Source: an uncultured Oscillospiraceae bacterium (GTDB lineage: Bacteria > Bacillota > Clostridia > Oscillospirales > Oscillospiraceae). From it: a stretch of 40,623 bases of DNA. The DNA lies in assembly GCA_947624895.1 (NCBI GenBank), contig CANQMK010000007.1, positions 1 to 40,623 of the forward strand. Direction: 5' to 3'. Below are positions 40,069 to 40,623 of the stretch, piece after piece. Position 1 is the first letter of the stretch. The number at the start of each line of letters is the position of its first letter. The notes under the pieces were generated by a model. It searched no databases and was not told the DNA's origin. It saw nothing but the letters and a program-made list of their open reading frames with translations. Position numbers and translations under genes: made by a program.

Positions 40069-40623
40069 ATGGCAGAAGAAAAACTGAATACCGGCCAGGG
40101 TGAGCAGATCACGATGGAAGAAAGTGTTACCCCCGCTGAACCCGGCCCGGACAAAGACGCTCCCGCCGCGCCGGAGCAGGACGGCCCCGCCCAGCCGGAG
40201 GCTGGCGACGTGGTGGTGGATGCGGCCAAGATCGACGAGCTCATGGCGGAACAGCGGGCGGCGGAACGCGCCAAGATCGACGAGGCCGAGGCAGCCGTTC
40301 CCGGCGAGGGTGCCAGAGAGCCGGAAGTTCCCGCCCCCGGTACGGAGGAAAAAGCGCCGGAGGCCGCCACCCCGGAGGCGGACACCCGCCCGGAAAGCGA
40401 AAAGGCCCCGTGGGAGCGCCCGCTGGCCGATCTGGAGGCGGAGCAGAAGGCGGCCCGCCGTGGCCGTCCCCCCAAGAGCAAGGAGGGGCCGGAGGCCGGT
40501 AAGGGGGACAAGGCCAGGAAGGGCCGCCCGGCCAAGGATAAGACCACCCCGGCCAAGGGCAAGGCACCGCGAGACAAAGTGTCCCAAAGTAAGGCGGGCA
40601 AGACGGCCCCGGAGCAGCCCGCC
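40069..40623 (+). CDS. AT-hook-like, disordered protein, 3' partial
   Basis: The ATG at 40069 follows GAAGGAGGATC. The 185 visible codons are open to the window end. The protein is highly charged and low in hydrophobic residues: first half acidic, Pro/Ala/Glu-rich, with a short repeat (AAKIDELMAEQRAAERAKID). The second half is Lys/Arg/Pro-rich with RRGRPPKSK and KGRPAKDK, matching the GRP core of AT-hooks that bind the minor groove of AT-rich DNA. It is probably the N-terminal arm of a larger element protein whose main domain is beyond the window. Function unassigned. Confidence 0.75.
   Translation, partial: MAEEKLNTGQGEQITMEESVTPAEPGPDKDAPAAPEQDGPAQPEAGDVVVDAAKIDELMAEQRAAERAKIDEAEAAVPGEGAREPEVPAPGTEEKAPEAATPEADTRPESEKAPWERPLADLEAEQKAARRGRPPKSKEGPEAGKGDKARKGRPAKDKTTPAKGKAPRDKVSQSKAGKTAPEQPA

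Noticed and set aside
1..40623. CRISPR arrays, tRNA or rRNA genes, insertion-sequence transposases
   Set aside because: No regularly spaced short repeats with unique spacers, no cloverleaf-like or rRNA-like sequence and no transposase motif were found. The only tandem repeats are the 120-bp coding repeat and the 15-bp leader repeats.

Overview
The window is most of a conjugative element (ICE-type) from a gut Clostridia bacterium, probably Oscillospirales (Flavonifractor/Oscillibacter-like). The basis is high GC with C/G-rich third positions, Gram-positive Shine-Dalgarno sites before nearly every gene, a Firmicutes conjugation gene order (VirB6-like, NlpC/P60, PrgI, VirB4, VirD4, RepA_N), SpaA/Cna-B and SLH surface proteins, and no Gram-negative outer-membrane transfer genes. 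No relaxase or intact integrase is present, so both ends of the element lie outside the window.

Layout. 1-17.2 kb: transfer region on the + strand. It holds a SpaA-like surface protein (5' cut by the window), a small pilin-like membrane protein, a VirB6/TrbL-like channel protein with a very long Gly/Pro/Gln/Thr-rich tail, an NlpC/P60 cell-wall hydrolase, an Xre regulator, PrgI, a TraC-like protein, VirB4, an unknown protein, a hairpin-rich gap, a second unknown protein, VirD4, RepA_N, a small unknown protein and an S1/OB-fold protein. A HEPN-MNT toxin-antitoxin pair sits in antisense between the TraC-like gene and virB4. 17.2-17.8 kb: a ParE/Phd toxin-antitoxin pair on the minus strand.

17.9-27.3 kb: DNA-maintenance operon behind a terminator-bearing leader. 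It encodes a DExH helicase ending in a consensus sliding-clamp-binding motif, a DnaN-like clamp, a DUF3268-like zinc protein, two unknown proteins, a MoxR AAA+ ATPase, SSB, a 56-residue ORF and a VWA protein. 27.3-36.3 kb: cargo. A TetR regulator diverges from a 2324-residue SLH-anchored pectin-degrading enzyme (pectin methylesterase plus SGNH acetylesterase), followed by decayed pieces of an integrase and an SLH protein.

36.3-40.6 kb: a second operon that starts with a near-copy of the same leader. It encodes a JAMM-protease protein with a possible ubiquitin-like segment, an E1/ThiF-like enzyme and a second DnaN-like clamp. A regulatory gap and a 3'-cut AT-hook-like protein follow.

The most notable points are: the duplicated leader (about 97% identical over about 158 bp, with a terminator whose stem covaries between copies) heading two operons that each encode a clamp; the JAMM/E1 pair with its possible Ubl; the helicase's clamp-binding tail next to an element-encoded clamp; the run of hairpins before the gene at 11175; and the giant pectinase cargo. 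All functional assignments come from motif recognition by eye; no database search was possible.
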